52,657 nucleotides of DNA from DASUBV01 sp035763085. Its GTDB lineage: Bacteria > Actinomycetota > Actinomycetes > Streptosporangiales > Streptosporangiaceae. Below, piece by piece: positions 7,073-15,398 of this stretch. The stretch lies in assembly GCA_035763085.1 (NCBI GenBank), contig DASUBV010000273.1:1-52657 (forward strand), in the 5' to 3' direction. The stretch's first letter is position 1; the number at the start of each line of letters is the position of its first letter. The translations under genes and the position numbers were made by a program. A model generated the notes under the pieces. That model saw only the letters and a program-made list of their open reading frames with translations. It ran no database searches and had not been told where the DNA came from.

Positions 7073-9592
7073 ATGTCGCAGGCGCGATGGCCGGTGGCGC
7101 GCACGTACGCCGGCCGGGACCGGTCCAGGATCTCCCTGCCGCTGGGCGGGATCGGTACCGGCACGATCGGCTTCGGCGGCCGCGGGCAACTGCGGGACTG
7201 GGAGCTGGAGAACCATCCGTCCAAGGGCCTCAGCTCGCCGCTGACCTTCTTCGCCTGCCAGGTCAGCGGGGCGGGCACGGCCCCGCAGGCACGGATCCTG
7301 GAAGGTGCGCTGTTCGACGAGGACGTCGAGGGCTGGTCAGGTTCCGCGGCACCGCTGGCCGGGATACCGCGGTTCGCGGACTGCGAGTTTCAGGCCGCCT
7401 ACCCGTTCGGCCGGGTGCTGCTGTCCGACCCTGCCTTCGGTGTCCGGGCCACCGTGGAGGCCTTCAACCCGCTGTCGCCGGGGGACGCCGAGACCAGCGG
7501 CCTGCCCCTGGCCATTTTCCGGGTCGTGCTGACCTCGCAGGCCAGCGAGGTGCTGGAGGCCAGCATCATGCTGTCCGCCGAGGCGATGACCGGGCACGCG
7601 CTGCGGGCCGCCCGGCAGCCCAGCCGCCCGCTTGTCGAGCCGCGCACCGCCGGCGGGCTGGCGGGCGTGCTGCTGTCAGATGCCGCCATGGATCCTGATC
7701 ATGAGGAGTGGGGCACCATCGCCGCCGCCGCAGTCGGTCCCGGCACCTGGACCGGGCCCGCCTGGGGCATGGGCAAGTGGAATCAGGGCCTGTTCGCCAT
7801 GTGGCAGGCCTTCGCCGGGACCGGGATGCCCGCCGACGGCCTGTTCGGCCAGCGCGAGGACGCCCCGATGAGTTCGCCCGCGGTGGCCGGGACGGTCGGC
7901 GCGCGGCGCCAGATCGAGCCGGGCGGCACGGCCGAGGCGGTGTTCCTGCTGGGCTGGCACTTCCCCAACCGCCGGTCGTGGCAGCACAGCGGAACGGGCC
8001 CGCGCGGCGTGGCCGGGCCGCAGACTGTCGGCAACCACTACACGGCCGGCACGGCGGACGCCTGGCAGGCGCTGGCCGCGCACGCCCCCCGGCTGGCTGA
8101 GCTGGAGTCGGTGACCGAGCGATTCGTCTCGGCCTTCTGGTCGGCCGACCTGAGCACGCCGGTCAAGGAGGCCGCGCTGTTCAACCTGAGCACCCTGCGC
8201 AGCCAGACGTACTTCCGCACCGCCGATGGCATGCCCTTCGGCTGGGAAGGCTGCCTGGACGACGCCGGGTCGTGCCTGGGCTCCTGCACTCATGTCTGGA
8301 ACTACGACCTGGCCACCGGGTACCTGTTCGGCGGCCTGGCCCGGCAGATGCGCGAGCTGGAGTACCTGCATGCGACCGATGCGGCCGGCGCCATGAGCTT
8401 CCGGATCGGGCTGCCGCTCAGCCAGGCACAGGAGCACCCGCTCACCGCGGCCGACGGTCAGTTCGGCTGCGTCGTCAAGCTGCACCGGGAATGGCAGCTG
8501 TCGGGCGACGACGAGTGGCTGCGCCGCCTGTGGCCGGCCTGCCGCCGGTCCATCGAGTTCGCCTGGATCGAGGGCGGCTGGGACGCCGACCGGGACGGGC
8601 TGTGCGAGGGCGCTCAGCACAACACCATGGATGTCGAGTACTACGGTCCCACCCCCGTCATCCAGGGCTGGTACCTGGCCGCCCTGGCGGCGGGCGCCGC
8701 GATGGCCGAGGCGGCGGGCGACACTGAGTTCGCGGCCACCTGCCGCGCCGTGCTCGTGTCCGGCCAGCAGCTGACCGAAGCCCGGCTGTTCAACGGCCAG
8801 TACTACGAGCAGCAGGTCATCGCGCCGGAGGACTTCTCGAAGATCGCTCCCCGGCTGCGGTCGGACAGCATGGGCGCCGAGCGCGCCGATCAGCCGGAGT
8901 TCCAGATCGGCAGCGGCTGCATCACCGACCAGCTGCTCGGGGACACCTACGCCCGGCTGACGGCACTCGGGCCTGTCCTCGACGCCGGGCACGTCCGGAC
9001 CACGCTGGACACCATCCACCGGCTCAACTACGTGGCGGACTTCGGCAGCTGGACGAATTACATGCGGACCTACGCCGTGCACGGTGAGCGGGGCCACATC
9101 GTGGAGTCATACCCGCGCGGGCTGCCAGAGCACCCGATGCCGTACTGGCCTGAGGCATGGACCGGGCTGGAGTACGTCTACGCCATGGGGCTGATCCAGC
9201 AAGGCAGGACCGAGCTGGCGCTGGATGTGGTGGCGGCGGTGCGCGAGCGGTTCACCGGCTCCCGGCGCAACCCGTTCGACGAGGCCGAGTGCGGCCACCA
9301 CTACGCCCGGGCGATGGCCAGCTGGGGCCTGGTGGTCGCGCTGACCGGGTTCTCCTATGACGGCCGGTCCGCGGTCATGAGGTTTGCCCGCGCGGCGCAG
9401 CCGGCGCGCTGGTTCTGGTCGACTGGGTCGGCGTGGGGCACCCTGCAGCAGGACACCGGGACCGCCCAGCTTGACGTGCTGTCCGGGGCGGTCCGCCTCG
9501 AGCGCGTCATCATCGGCGGCGCCGCCTTCCGGCCCCGGCCGGGGGGTGAGATCACGGCCGGCACCACCGTGCCGCTGGAGCCGGCCGGGTAG
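7073..9592 (+). CDS. GH116 (DUF608) family glycoside hydrolase, glucosylceramidase-like
   Basis: ATG 7073 follows GAAGGGAAGG and gives 839 residues; upstream in-frame starts would add 22 poorly conserved residues. The N-terminal half contains the family opening ISLPLGGIGTGTIGFGGRGQLRDWE, here a beta-sandwich. The C-terminal half is the (alpha/alpha)6 catalytic region, with GSCTHVWNYDLA and DGLCEGAQHNTMDVEYYGP; D520 in that last motif is the likely acid/base by position. Known GH116 enzymes are retaining beta-glucosidases, beta-xylosidases or N-acetylglucosaminidases and the mammalian GBA2 glucosylceramidase. There is no signal peptide, so it probably acts in the cytosol on a glycoside imported by the ABC system just upstream. 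The specificity cannot be read from sequence. Confidence 0.88.
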   Translation: MSQARWPVARTYAGRDRSRISLPLGGIGTGTIGFGGRGQLRDWELENHPSKGLSSPLTFFACQVSGAGTAPQARILEGALFDEDVEGWSGSAAPLAGIPRFADCEFQAAYPFGRVLLSDPAFGVRATVEAFNPLSPGDAETSGLPLAIFRVVLTSQASEVLEASIMLSAEAMTGHALRAARQPSRPLVEPRTAGGLAGVLLSDAAMDPDHEEWGTIAAAAVGPGTWTGPAWGMGKWNQGLFAMWQAFAGTGMPADGLFGQREDAPMSSPAVAGTVGARRQIEPGGTAEAVFLLGWHFPNRRSWQHSGTGPRGVAGPQTVGNHYTAGTADAWQALAAHAPRLAELESVTERFVSAFWSADLSTPVKEAALFNLSTLRSQTYFRTADGMPFGWEGCLDDAGSCLGSCTHVWNYDLATGYLFGGLARQMRELEYLHATDAAGAMSFRIGLPLSQAQEHPLTAADGQFGCVVKLHREWQLSGDDEWLRRLWPACRRSIEFAWIEGGWDADRDGLCEGAQHNTMDVEYYGPTPVIQGWYLAALAAGAAMAEAAGDTEFAATCRAVLVSGQQLTEARLFNGQYYEQQVIAPEDFSKIAPRLRSDSMGAERADQPEFQIGSGCITDQLLGDTYARLTALGPVLDAGHVRTTLDTIHRLNYVADFGSWTNYMRTYAVHGERGHIVESYPRGLPEHPMPYWPEAWTGLEYVYAMGLIQQGRTELALDVVAAVRERFTGSRRNPFDEAECGHHYARAMASWGLVVALTGFSYDGRSAVMRFARAAQPARWFWSTGSAWGTLQQDTGTAQLDVLSGAVRLERVIIGGAAFRPRPGGEITAGTTVPLEPAG

Positions 9593-9607
9593 CCGGCCGG
9601 CTCCAGC
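9574..9607. terminator. Bidirectional terminator hairpin between convergent genes
   Basis: A perfect 15-bp stem (9574-9588 with 9593-9607, arm GCTGGAGCCGGCCGG) encloses the 4-base loop GTAG. The TAG stop of the GH116 gene (9590-9592) forms part of that loop. It lies just before the end of the convergent isomerase-like gene (stop at 9616), so it can serve both transcripts. Confidence 0.75.
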
Positions 9608-9615
9608 GCACCTGG

Positions 9616-11034
9616 TCAGCCACTATCGCCGATCACGTCGGCGTCGATGTCCAGGAAGTCGCAGACGGCCAGCAGCTCACCGGTGCAGTCGCCAGGCACG
9701 GCGTGGATGTGGTTCGCGCTGAACCGGCTCAGGAACTCCGGCGCGCTGGCGGTGAACCGGGCGAACGCGTGCGGCCACTCAAAGGTGGACTGCCGGGCCA
9801 GTCGCTGGGTGGTCTCGGCATCGAACTCGGCGAAACCGCCGCGCAGCACGTGCATGCGGTACCGGCCGGACCGGCGGGTGAGGCGGGCGAAGGTCATCTC
9901 GCCCGGCGCCGCGATGTGATGGACCGAGGCGCCGCCGGCGGGGAAGTACAGCACTTCGGGATACAGGTGCACCTTCGCCAGGTTCTCAGCCGGGTCGTCG
10001 CTGCGCGCGGCGAACCAGGTGGCATGCTGCCCGGAGTTGCACAGATCCCATACGTCCAGGCTCTGCTCATAGTGCCGGACGTCCGCGAACAGCACCGGCG
10101 TCCCGGACAGGCCCTTGAGGATCTGCATGGTCAGCGCCGCGTCCATGTCCGACTCGGTGGAGCACACCAGGGTCTGCTTCGGGCCGTCCCAGTCGTAGGG
10201 GTCGTTCAGGAAGGCCTCGGCGATGTCCATGGTGCACCAGCTGTTGGTCATCTCGGGCTGGCCCTTGATGCCGCAGAAGTCCAGATGCCATTCCCGGGCG
10301 AGCTCGCGGACCGCGAAGTAGACGCCGATCTGCCGCTCCAGCAGCTCCGGCGTCAGCTTGGCGCCGTCGTAGTGCACGCCGCCGCAGTGCTTCTCCAGCC
10401 ACAGCCGGGCCGCCTTGGTGGCGGCCGGGTCAGCCGCCGAGCCGCGGCGGACCAGCTCGTACTGGTCGATGTCCTCGATGTCGATGCCGAACTGCGCCAT
10501 CCACTGATCGGTGTTAGCCACCGTGGTGTACATGCCCATGGGCCGCCCGCCGATCCGGCCGAACGTCGCCCCGCGCAGGCCCTGGGCCACCGCGGCCGCC
10601 GTCGCCAGCTGGCTGAGCCGGCCGATCACGGCCGGGTCCGCCGGGTCGCCCCAGGTCCGGGTGTGCTTGCGGCCGACCTGATCGAAGCCGCCGCCGGCGG
10701 CGAGCATGCCGACCATGCCCGGGTACTGCGGGTCGATGTTGGAGAACAGCGCCAGCGGCCCGCTGCCCTGGCTGGCGAACAGCAGCGAGAAGTGCGGGAA
10801 CGCCCAGACCGGGTAGTTGATCAGCGTGAGGTCGGGATGGGTCGCGGCGAGCTCGCGTCCCAGCCGGACAGCCTCGGAGTTAGAGCTCAGGTCGCCCGCT
10901 CCGGTGACTACCTCGTGGCCCTGCTCGCGCAGGGCGGCGGCCAGCCGGCGCTGCACGTCCAGCCCGAACGGGCCCACCTCCTCGTGTACGAAGTCCCGGC
11001 CGTCAGAAGCAGTCGCGAGGGCAATGCGTGCCAT
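9616..11034 (-). CDS. L-fucose/D-arabinose isomerase family protein
   Basis: ATG 11034 is preceded by GAAAGG with 6-base spacing; the GTG at 11049 would overlap that ribosome site. The product has 472 residues, shorter than the roughly 590 of E. coli FucI. The metal-binding Glu and Asp of the aldose-ketose isomerases are recognisable: E294 in CSTESD and D318 in FADVR; H442 in SANHIH is the likely third ligand. The intervening GLSGTPVLFADVR segment strongly resembles FucI. FucI-type enzymes interconvert L-fucose/L-fuculose and D-arabinose/D-ribulose; no kinase or aldolase for that route is encoded nearby. It follows lacI by 52 bases on the same strand, so it probably belongs to the GH172-lacI-isomerase transcript. 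Cytosolic. The family is clear; the exact substrate is inferred. Confidence 0.85.
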   Translation of the reverse strand: MARIALATASDGRDFVHEEVGPFGLDVQRRLAAALREQGHEVVTGAGDLSSNSEAVRLGRELAATHPDLTLINYPVWAFPHFSLLFASQGSGPLALFSNIDPQYPGMVGMLAAGGGFDQVGRKHTRTWGDPADPAVIGRLSQLATAAAVAQGLRGATFGRIGGRPMGMYTTVANTDQWMAQFGIDIEDIDQYELVRRGSAADPAATKAARLWLEKHCGGVHYDGAKLTPELLERQIGVYFAVRELAREWHLDFCGIKGQPEMTNSWCTMDIAEAFLNDPYDWDGPKQTLVCSTESDMDAALTMQILKGLSGTPVLFADVRHYEQSLDVWDLCNSGQHATWFAARSDDPAENLAKVHLYPEVLYFPAGGASVHHIAAPGEMTFARLTRRSGRYRMHVLRGGFAEFDAETTQRLARQSTFEWPHAFARFTASAPEFLSRFSANHIHAVPGDCTGELLAVCDFLDIDADVIGDSG

Positions 11035-11086
11035 GGGGGCCCTTTCCACTAGTGGGGTGCGGGGACGGCCCGGCGGGCGGCAGGAC

Positions 11087-12127
11087 CTAGCCCGGCCGCG
11101 CCGTGCCGCAGGAGCGGCGGATGATCAGTTCCAGCGGCAGCACCTGCCGGACGGGCGGGAAGCGCTCGCCGCGCAGCCGCTGGATGAGCAGGTCGATGGC
11201 CCGGGTGGCCATCTCGCGGATGGGCTGGGCGAGCACCGTCAGCGGGGGCGCCAGCAGCTCGGCCCACGGCGGGTTATCGACGGCGATGATGGCGATGTCC
11301 TCGGGCACCCGCAGCCCGCAGTCGCGGACCGCGCCCAGGGCGCCGAGCGTCATGAGGTTGTTGGCGACGACCAGGGCGCTGACCCGCTCCGGACGTGCGA
11401 GCAGCTCACTGACGGCGCGGTGGGCGGCATCACGGCGGAACCCGCCATTGGCCAGCACCGGGCGCAGGCCCGCGCGCTCGATGGCAGCCAGGTAACCCTC
11501 CTGCCGCTCGCTCCCGGTCTCCACCTCCGACAGGCCGCCCACGAAGGCAATGCTGCGGTGCCCGGCGTCGATCAGGCGCAGGGTCGCGTCGCGGACCGCC
11601 GGAACGTTGTCGGCGACGACCGTGTCGGTCGCCGCCTGCTTCAGCGCGCGGTCGATGGCCACCACCGGGATGCCCAGGTCGCGCAGCTGGTCGATGCTGC
11701 CTTCGGGATCCGAGGGCGACAGCACGATCCCGCTGACCCGCTCATCAGCGAGCATCCGCAGGCAGGCCGCCTGCCGGTCGCCGTCCTCGTCGGTATTGCA
11801 GACCAGCACCCGGTGGCCATGAGCGAGCGCGCTGACCTCGATGATCCGGACCATCTCGGCAAAGTGCGGGTTCTCGATGTCCGGGACCACGATCCCGATC
11901 GCGTCCATCTGCTGACGGCGCAGGTTGCGAGCCAGCCGGTTCGGCCGGTACCCGAGCTGGGCGACAGCGACGCGCACGCGCTCGCGGAGCTCGGCGTCCA
12001 CGTTGGGGTCGCCGTTCAGGACCCGCGACACAGTGGCGACCGACACCGCGGCCAGCTCGGCTACGTCACGTATCCGGGCTGGCCGCGAGGGCCCTCCGGG
12101 CTGCGCAGCGTCGGTGTGCCGCGGCAT
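11087..12127 (-). CDS. LacI family transcriptional regulator
   Basis: A 346-residue repressor. Residues about 18-70 form the LacI helix-turn-helix and hinge (IRDVAELAAVSVATVSRVLNG, then YRPNRLARNLRRQ). The rest is a periplasmic-binding-protein-like effector domain, from IGIVVPDIENPHFAEMV to PPLTVLAQPIREM, ending in a typical LELIIRRSC tail. ATG 12127 follows CAGGGAG by a few bases. A GATATCGATTAC site lies 13 bases upstream, suggesting autoregulation. Two further close copies in the promoters at 3251 and 13466 define its probable regulon: the MalEFG-like importer with GH116, and GH172 with lacI and the isomerase. The inducer is probably a sugar released by these enzymes (inferred). Confidence 0.94.
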   Translation of the reverse strand: MPRHTDAAQPGGPSRPARIRDVAELAAVSVATVSRVLNGDPNVDAELRERVRVAVAQLGYRPNRLARNLRRQQMDAIGIVVPDIENPHFAEMVRIIEVSALAHGHRVLVCNTDEDGDRQAACLRMLADERVSGIVLSPSDPEGSIDQLRDLGIPVVAIDRALKQAATDTVVADNVPAVRDATLRLIDAGHRSIAFVGGLSEVETGSERQEGYLAAIERAGLRPVLANGGFRRDAAHRAVSELLARPERVSALVVANNLMTLGALGAVRDCGLRVPEDIAIIAVDNPPWAELLAPPLTVLAQPIREMATRAIDLLIQRLRGERFPPVRQVLPLELIIRRSCGTARPG

Positions 12128-12139
12128 CTTGCTCCCTGA

Positions 12140-12151
12140 GATATCGATTAC
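12140..12151. promoter_or_regulatory. LacI-type operator upstream of lacI
   Basis: GATATCGATTAC matches 10 of 12 positions of GTAATCGATTAC and keeps the ATCGAT core. It lies between the GH172 stop and the lacI start codon. A possible minus-strand -10 (TAGGAT, 12162-12157) is five bases upstream of it, but no good -35 is seen, so it may control an internal promoter or act as an auxiliary site. Confidence 0.55.
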
Positions 12152-12162
12152 TCAGAATCCTA

Positions 12163-13257
12163 CTAAACGATCTCCAGCCCGTCCGCGTCCGGCAGCGCAG
12201 GGAAGCTGGGCGTGGGCAGGGCCTGATACCAGAACGCGACGCTGGCGATGTCGTCTTGCAGCGGCAGATAGCGTCCCCCGGAGCGCCAGCCGAGCGCCTG
12301 AACGGTCACGCGCAGGTCGGTGGTGAACCGGACGGGGTCGGTGAGATGCCAGCGGTACATGCTGAACCTGCTCTGGGTAAACCCTGGATCACTCCCGTCC
12401 GGGATGATCGCCTGGGGCAGTCCAGAATACGGTGTGGAGAACGTCTGGTATCGCCCGTTCACCCAGAAGTTGTAGGAGCCGAGGAAATAGTCCTCCGTGC
12501 CGGTGCTGGCAATGGTCGGCCACTGGTCATCGCCATCAAGATAAAACTTGACCTCGCCTTCTCCCCACCATCCGCTGCTGTGCGATCCCCAGGCCAGGGC
12601 AGTGCCGACGTAATGCCCGCGGCCGCTGACCGTGTCCACGATGACGTGGTCGCTCCGGTACGGCAGCGGGTTGCTGCGCCGGAACTGGGCATGGAAGTAG
12701 GCGGCATCAGCGCCCACCTCACGCAGCTCGTAGTTGACCTGGTAGTAAATCCGGGCCAGGCCGGCCGAGACATTCTCGATCGTCATCCGGCATCGCCGCC
12801 GGAATGGCATCTCCCAGAAGCAGTTCAGGCCGCTGCCCGGGTTGACGCACACCGGCAGCGAGGAGATCTGCCCGTGCCCGGCGTGCGGCAGCCCGCCCCA
12901 GCCACTGGCGAAGAAGTCACCCAGCGGGCATTCCACGCTGGGCTGCTCCTGGTCTTCCCAGTAGATGCGGATGATGAGGTGCCGCCAGGCGCAGCCGGCG
13001 GGCGTCAGCCAGATCTGCCGGATCATTCCCGGGCCGTCGATCTCGGCTAGCGGGAAGGTTGACCCGGCCGGAACCTCGATGAACGGCGAGACCTTCCAGC
13101 CCCGCCCCAGATCGCGCGCCGCCGCGGCGGCGGCTCCGTCGGCGGCACTGGCGGCCGCGCCCTTGGCGCCGGTGAAGTTCTCGGGCGAGATCGCCCGGGA
13201 CTGCGCGGCGACCAGCCGCGACAGCCCGCCGACTCCGGCGAGACTGCCATCGCTCAT
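12163..13257 (-). CDS. GH172 / DUF2961 family glycoside hydrolase
   Basis: A 364-residue protein with the DUF2961 signature set: GPGMIRQIWLT, the WWGEGEVKFYLDGD segment and STGTEDYF. By family position E255 (TGTEDYF) and a Glu in WGEGE (near residue 233) are the candidate catalytic pair. GH172 members have a double jelly-roll fold; characterised ones include an alpha-D-fructofuranosidase acting on difructose anhydride and exo-acting alpha-D-arabinofuranosidases that cut mycobacterial-type D-arabinan. No signal peptide is visible: the N-terminus is Ala/Ser-rich but lacks a hydrophobic core, so it probably acts in the cytosol. A promoter with a LacI-type operator lies about 210 bases upstream; lacI follows after 35 bases. 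Together with the FucI-like isomerase, the context suits release and use of D-arabinose (inferred). Confidence 0.88.
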   Translation of the reverse strand: MSDGSLAGVGGLSRLVAAQSRAISPENFTGAKGAAASAADGAAAAAARDLGRGWKVSPFIEVPAGSTFPLAEIDGPGMIRQIWLTPAGCAWRHLIIRIYWEDQEQPSVECPLGDFFASGWGGLPHAGHGQISSLPVCVNPGSGLNCFWEMPFRRRCRMTIENVSAGLARIYYQVNYELREVGADAAYFHAQFRRSNPLPYRSDHVIVDTVSGRGHYVGTALAWGSHSSGWWGEGEVKFYLDGDDQWPTIASTGTEDYFLGSYNFWVNGRYQTFSTPYSGLPQAIIPDGSDPGFTQSRFSMYRWHLTDPVRFTTDLRVTVQALGWRSGGRYLPLQDDIASVAFWYQALPTPSFPALPDADGLEIV

Positions 13258-13465
13258 ACTTCCGCCTCATCCCGTTGCCGCCGCGGGCGCTGGCACCTCG
13301 CTGCCGCGCCGCCGGTGCCCGCCGCCCGCCGGTGCCCGCCGCCCGGCGGACCAGGCCGTCCGGGCCGGCCTGCCGCCGGCAGGCGGGCTCACCGGGCGCT
13401 GGCCGGCGCCCCGGGCAGGCAGGCCACCCGGCCAGCCCCGCGCACGACTCGGCCGTCCGATCTCT

Positions 13466-13513
13466 GTAATCGATTTCTGACCTGAGAATACTGAGCGCTC
13501 GCCGGCGCGTCAA
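13466..13513 (-). promoter_or_regulatory. Promoter with LacI-type operator for GH172-lacI-isomerase
   Basis: On the minus strand TTGACG (13513-13508), a 17-base spacer and TATTCT (13490-13485) make a strong promoter. Seven bases further down is GAAATCGATTAC (13477-13466), an 11/12 match to GTAATCGATTAC that covers the expected start point. The geometry is the same as at 3219-3262. The leader to the GH172 start codon is about 210 bases. Confidence 0.7.
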
Positions 13514-13554
13514 TATCCGGTATGCCGGGGATCATCCCGGCCGCTGCGGGTGGC

Positions 13555-14424
13555 TCAGGCCCGGGCGGCGGCGCTCGGCAGGCGGTAGACCCGGACGGCG
13601 TTGGCGGCTAGCACACCGTGCAGCTCGGCCGGGCTGAACTGCGCGGACAGCAGGCTCCGGGCCAGTTCCACCACCTCGGCACACGTCGCGGCCAGCGTGC
13701 ACACGGGCCAGTCCGACCCGAACAGCAGCCGCCCCGGCCCGAAGGCCTGCATCAGCACCTCGACGTAGGGGGCGATCTGCTCCGGGCGCCAGCCGGGCCC
13801 CGCCTCAGTGACCAGCCCGGAAACCTTGCAGGTCACGTTGGGCCGGGCGGCAAGGCCCGCCACCTGGCGGGCCCACGGCTGAACCTGTCCGGCGGCAATC
13901 GGCGGCTTGGCACCGTGGTCGAGTACGAAGCTCACCGCATCCAGGTCGGCGGTGACGCGCAGTGCGGCCGGCAGCTGCGGCGGCCGGACCAGCAGGTCGT
14001 AGACCAGGCCAGCGGCCCCGACCGCGCGCAGCCCGCGGCGGACATCAGGCCGGTCCAGCCAGCCCGGGTCGGGCTCGTCCTGGACCAGGTGCCGGATCCC
14101 GGCCAGCCGGTCACCGCCGGGCAGCCCGCGCAGCCGGGCGATCTGGCTGCCGACGTCGGGGCCGGTCAGATCGACCCAGCCCACCACGCCGGCCACCGGG
14201 AGCCCGCCGCTGTCCTGGCTCGCGGCGGCCAGGGCCAGGAACTCCTCGGTCTCGGTCACGTCGGCCAGGACCTGGACCAGGATGCTGGCGGTCACGCCCG
14301 GCGGCCCGGCGGCCAGTGCGTAGTCGCTCAGCGCGAAGCGGCGCCGCAGTGGCGGCAGGCTGTCCAGCCACGGATGGGCCCGGCCAGCCGGGTCCCAGAT
14401 GTGGTGGTGCGCGTCAATGATCAT
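13555..14424 (-). CDS. Amidohydrolase (COG3618), probable L-fucono-lactone hydrolase
   Basis: A 289-residue TIM-barrel amidohydrolase with the family start MIIDAHHHIWDP, a VGWVDL strand, LVQDEPD and the late metal/catalytic motif LLFGSDWPV. Relatives in fucose and galactose operons hydrolyse the sugar 1,5- or 1,4-lactone to the aldonate. Its ATG overlaps the stop of the aldo/keto reductase gene (ATGA), which would produce its substrate, and the dehydratase upstream would use its product. It is the last gene of the minus-strand catabolic operon. The lactonase role follows from family and context; the substrate could be L-fuconolactone or D-arabinonolactone. Confidence 0.85.
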   Translation of the reverse strand: MIIDAHHHIWDPAGRAHPWLDSLPPLRRRFALSDYALAAGPPGVTASILVQVLADVTETEEFLALAAASQDSGGLPVAGVVGWVDLTGPDVGSQIARLRGLPGGDRLAGIRHLVQDEPDPGWLDRPDVRRGLRAVGAAGLVYDLLVRPPQLPAALRVTADLDAVSFVLDHGAKPPIAAGQVQPWARQVAGLAARPNVTCKVSGLVTEAGPGWRPEQIAPYVEVLMQAFGPGRLLFGSDWPVCTLAATCAEVVELARSLLSAQFSPAELHGVLAANAVRVYRLPSAAARA

Positions 14425-15398
14425 GGCGCCGGGATGAGTCCCTCGCCGGCCAGTTCCGCGAACAGCGCGGCGGGCACGGCGGCGCTCAGGTAGCCGGCGT
14501 CCTCCCGGGCCTCGGCCGGGGCCTGCGCTCCGACCAGCGCGGCCGTGACCGCCGGATGGCCCAGCGCGAACTGCACGGCCGCCGCGCCCAGCGGCACGCG
14601 GTGCCTCGCGCAGATCTCCGCTATCCGCTGCGCGCGGCTGGCGATCTCGGCTGGCGCGGCCTGGTAGTCATAGGTCGCGCCGGCCCCGGCCCCGGCCCCG
14701 GCCAGGATGCCGCTGTTAAACACCCCGCCGAGCAGCACGGCCACACCGCGCTTGCGGCACTCGGGCAGCAGGGCGGCCGCTGCGCTGGTGTTGAGCAGCG
14801 TGTAGCGGCCGGCGATGAGCACGACATCCACCTCGGCTTCGGTGACGAAGCGCAGCGCCAGGTCGGGGTAGTTCATGCCCACGCCGATCGCGGCGATCAC
14901 CCCGGCCGACCGGAGCTCGGCCAGGGCCGGGATCGCTTCATCCAGGGCCTGGGCCATATGGTCCTCGGGATCGTGCACGAGGGCCACGTCGATCCGGTCG
15001 GCGCCGAGCCGCATCAGGCTCGCCTCCAGCGAGGCCCGCACGCCGTCCCGGCTGTAATCACGGACCGTGCCCAGCGGCGGGGCCCCGGCGAAGATGGCCG
15101 CCTGCTCGGTAGCAGCCTCGGCGGGCACCACCAGGCGGCCGACCTTGGTCGACAGCACGTACTCCGCGCGAGGCAGGCCGGTCAGGAATGCCCCGAGCCG
15201 CTGCTCGGACAGGCCCGCGCCGTAGAGCGGCGCGGTGTCGAAGGCGCGGATTCCCGCCGCCCACGCGGCTTCCAGCGTGGCCTGCGCCTGCGCGGCACTG
15301 ACGGGCCGGTACAGGCCGGCGATCGGCGCAGCGCCCAGGATCAGCCGGGTGACGGCCAGCCCGGTCGCGCCAAGCGGCACCCGGGGCAGCGCCGTCAC
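14421..15398 (-). CDS. Aldo/keto reductase, probable L-fucose (D-threo-aldose) 1-dehydrogenase
   Basis: The GTG start at 15398 overlaps the TGA of the dehydratase gene (GTGA), giving 325 residues; longer frames upstream are read-through of the neighbouring gene. The AKR fold is shown by RVPLGATGLAVTRLILGAAPIAG, the Asp/Tyr pair in AFDTAPLYGAG, the Lys in LSTKVGR and the His in VALVHDPED. Members of this COG0667 branch include D-threo-aldose 1-dehydrogenase, which oxidises L-fucose, L-galactose and D-arabinose with NAD(P) to the lactone. It is placed between the dehydratase and the lactonase, so it is the first oxidation step of the same pathway. The preference between L-fucose and D-arabinose is not decidable here. 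Confidence 0.87.
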   Translation of the reverse strand: MTALPRVPLGATGLAVTRLILGAAPIAGLYRPVSAAQAQATLEAAWAAGIRAFDTAPLYGAGLSEQRLGAFLTGLPRAEYVLSTKVGRLVVPAEAATEQAAIFAGAPPLGTVRDYSRDGVRASLEASLMRLGADRIDVALVHDPEDHMAQALDEAIPALAELRSAGVIAAIGVGMNYPDLALRFVTEAEVDVVLIAGRYTLLNTSAAAALLPECRKRGVAVLLGGVFNSGILAGAGAGAGATYDYQAAPAEIASRAQRIAEICARHRVPLGAAAVQFALGHPAVTAALVGAQAPAEAREDAGYLSAAVPAALFAELAGEGLIPAP

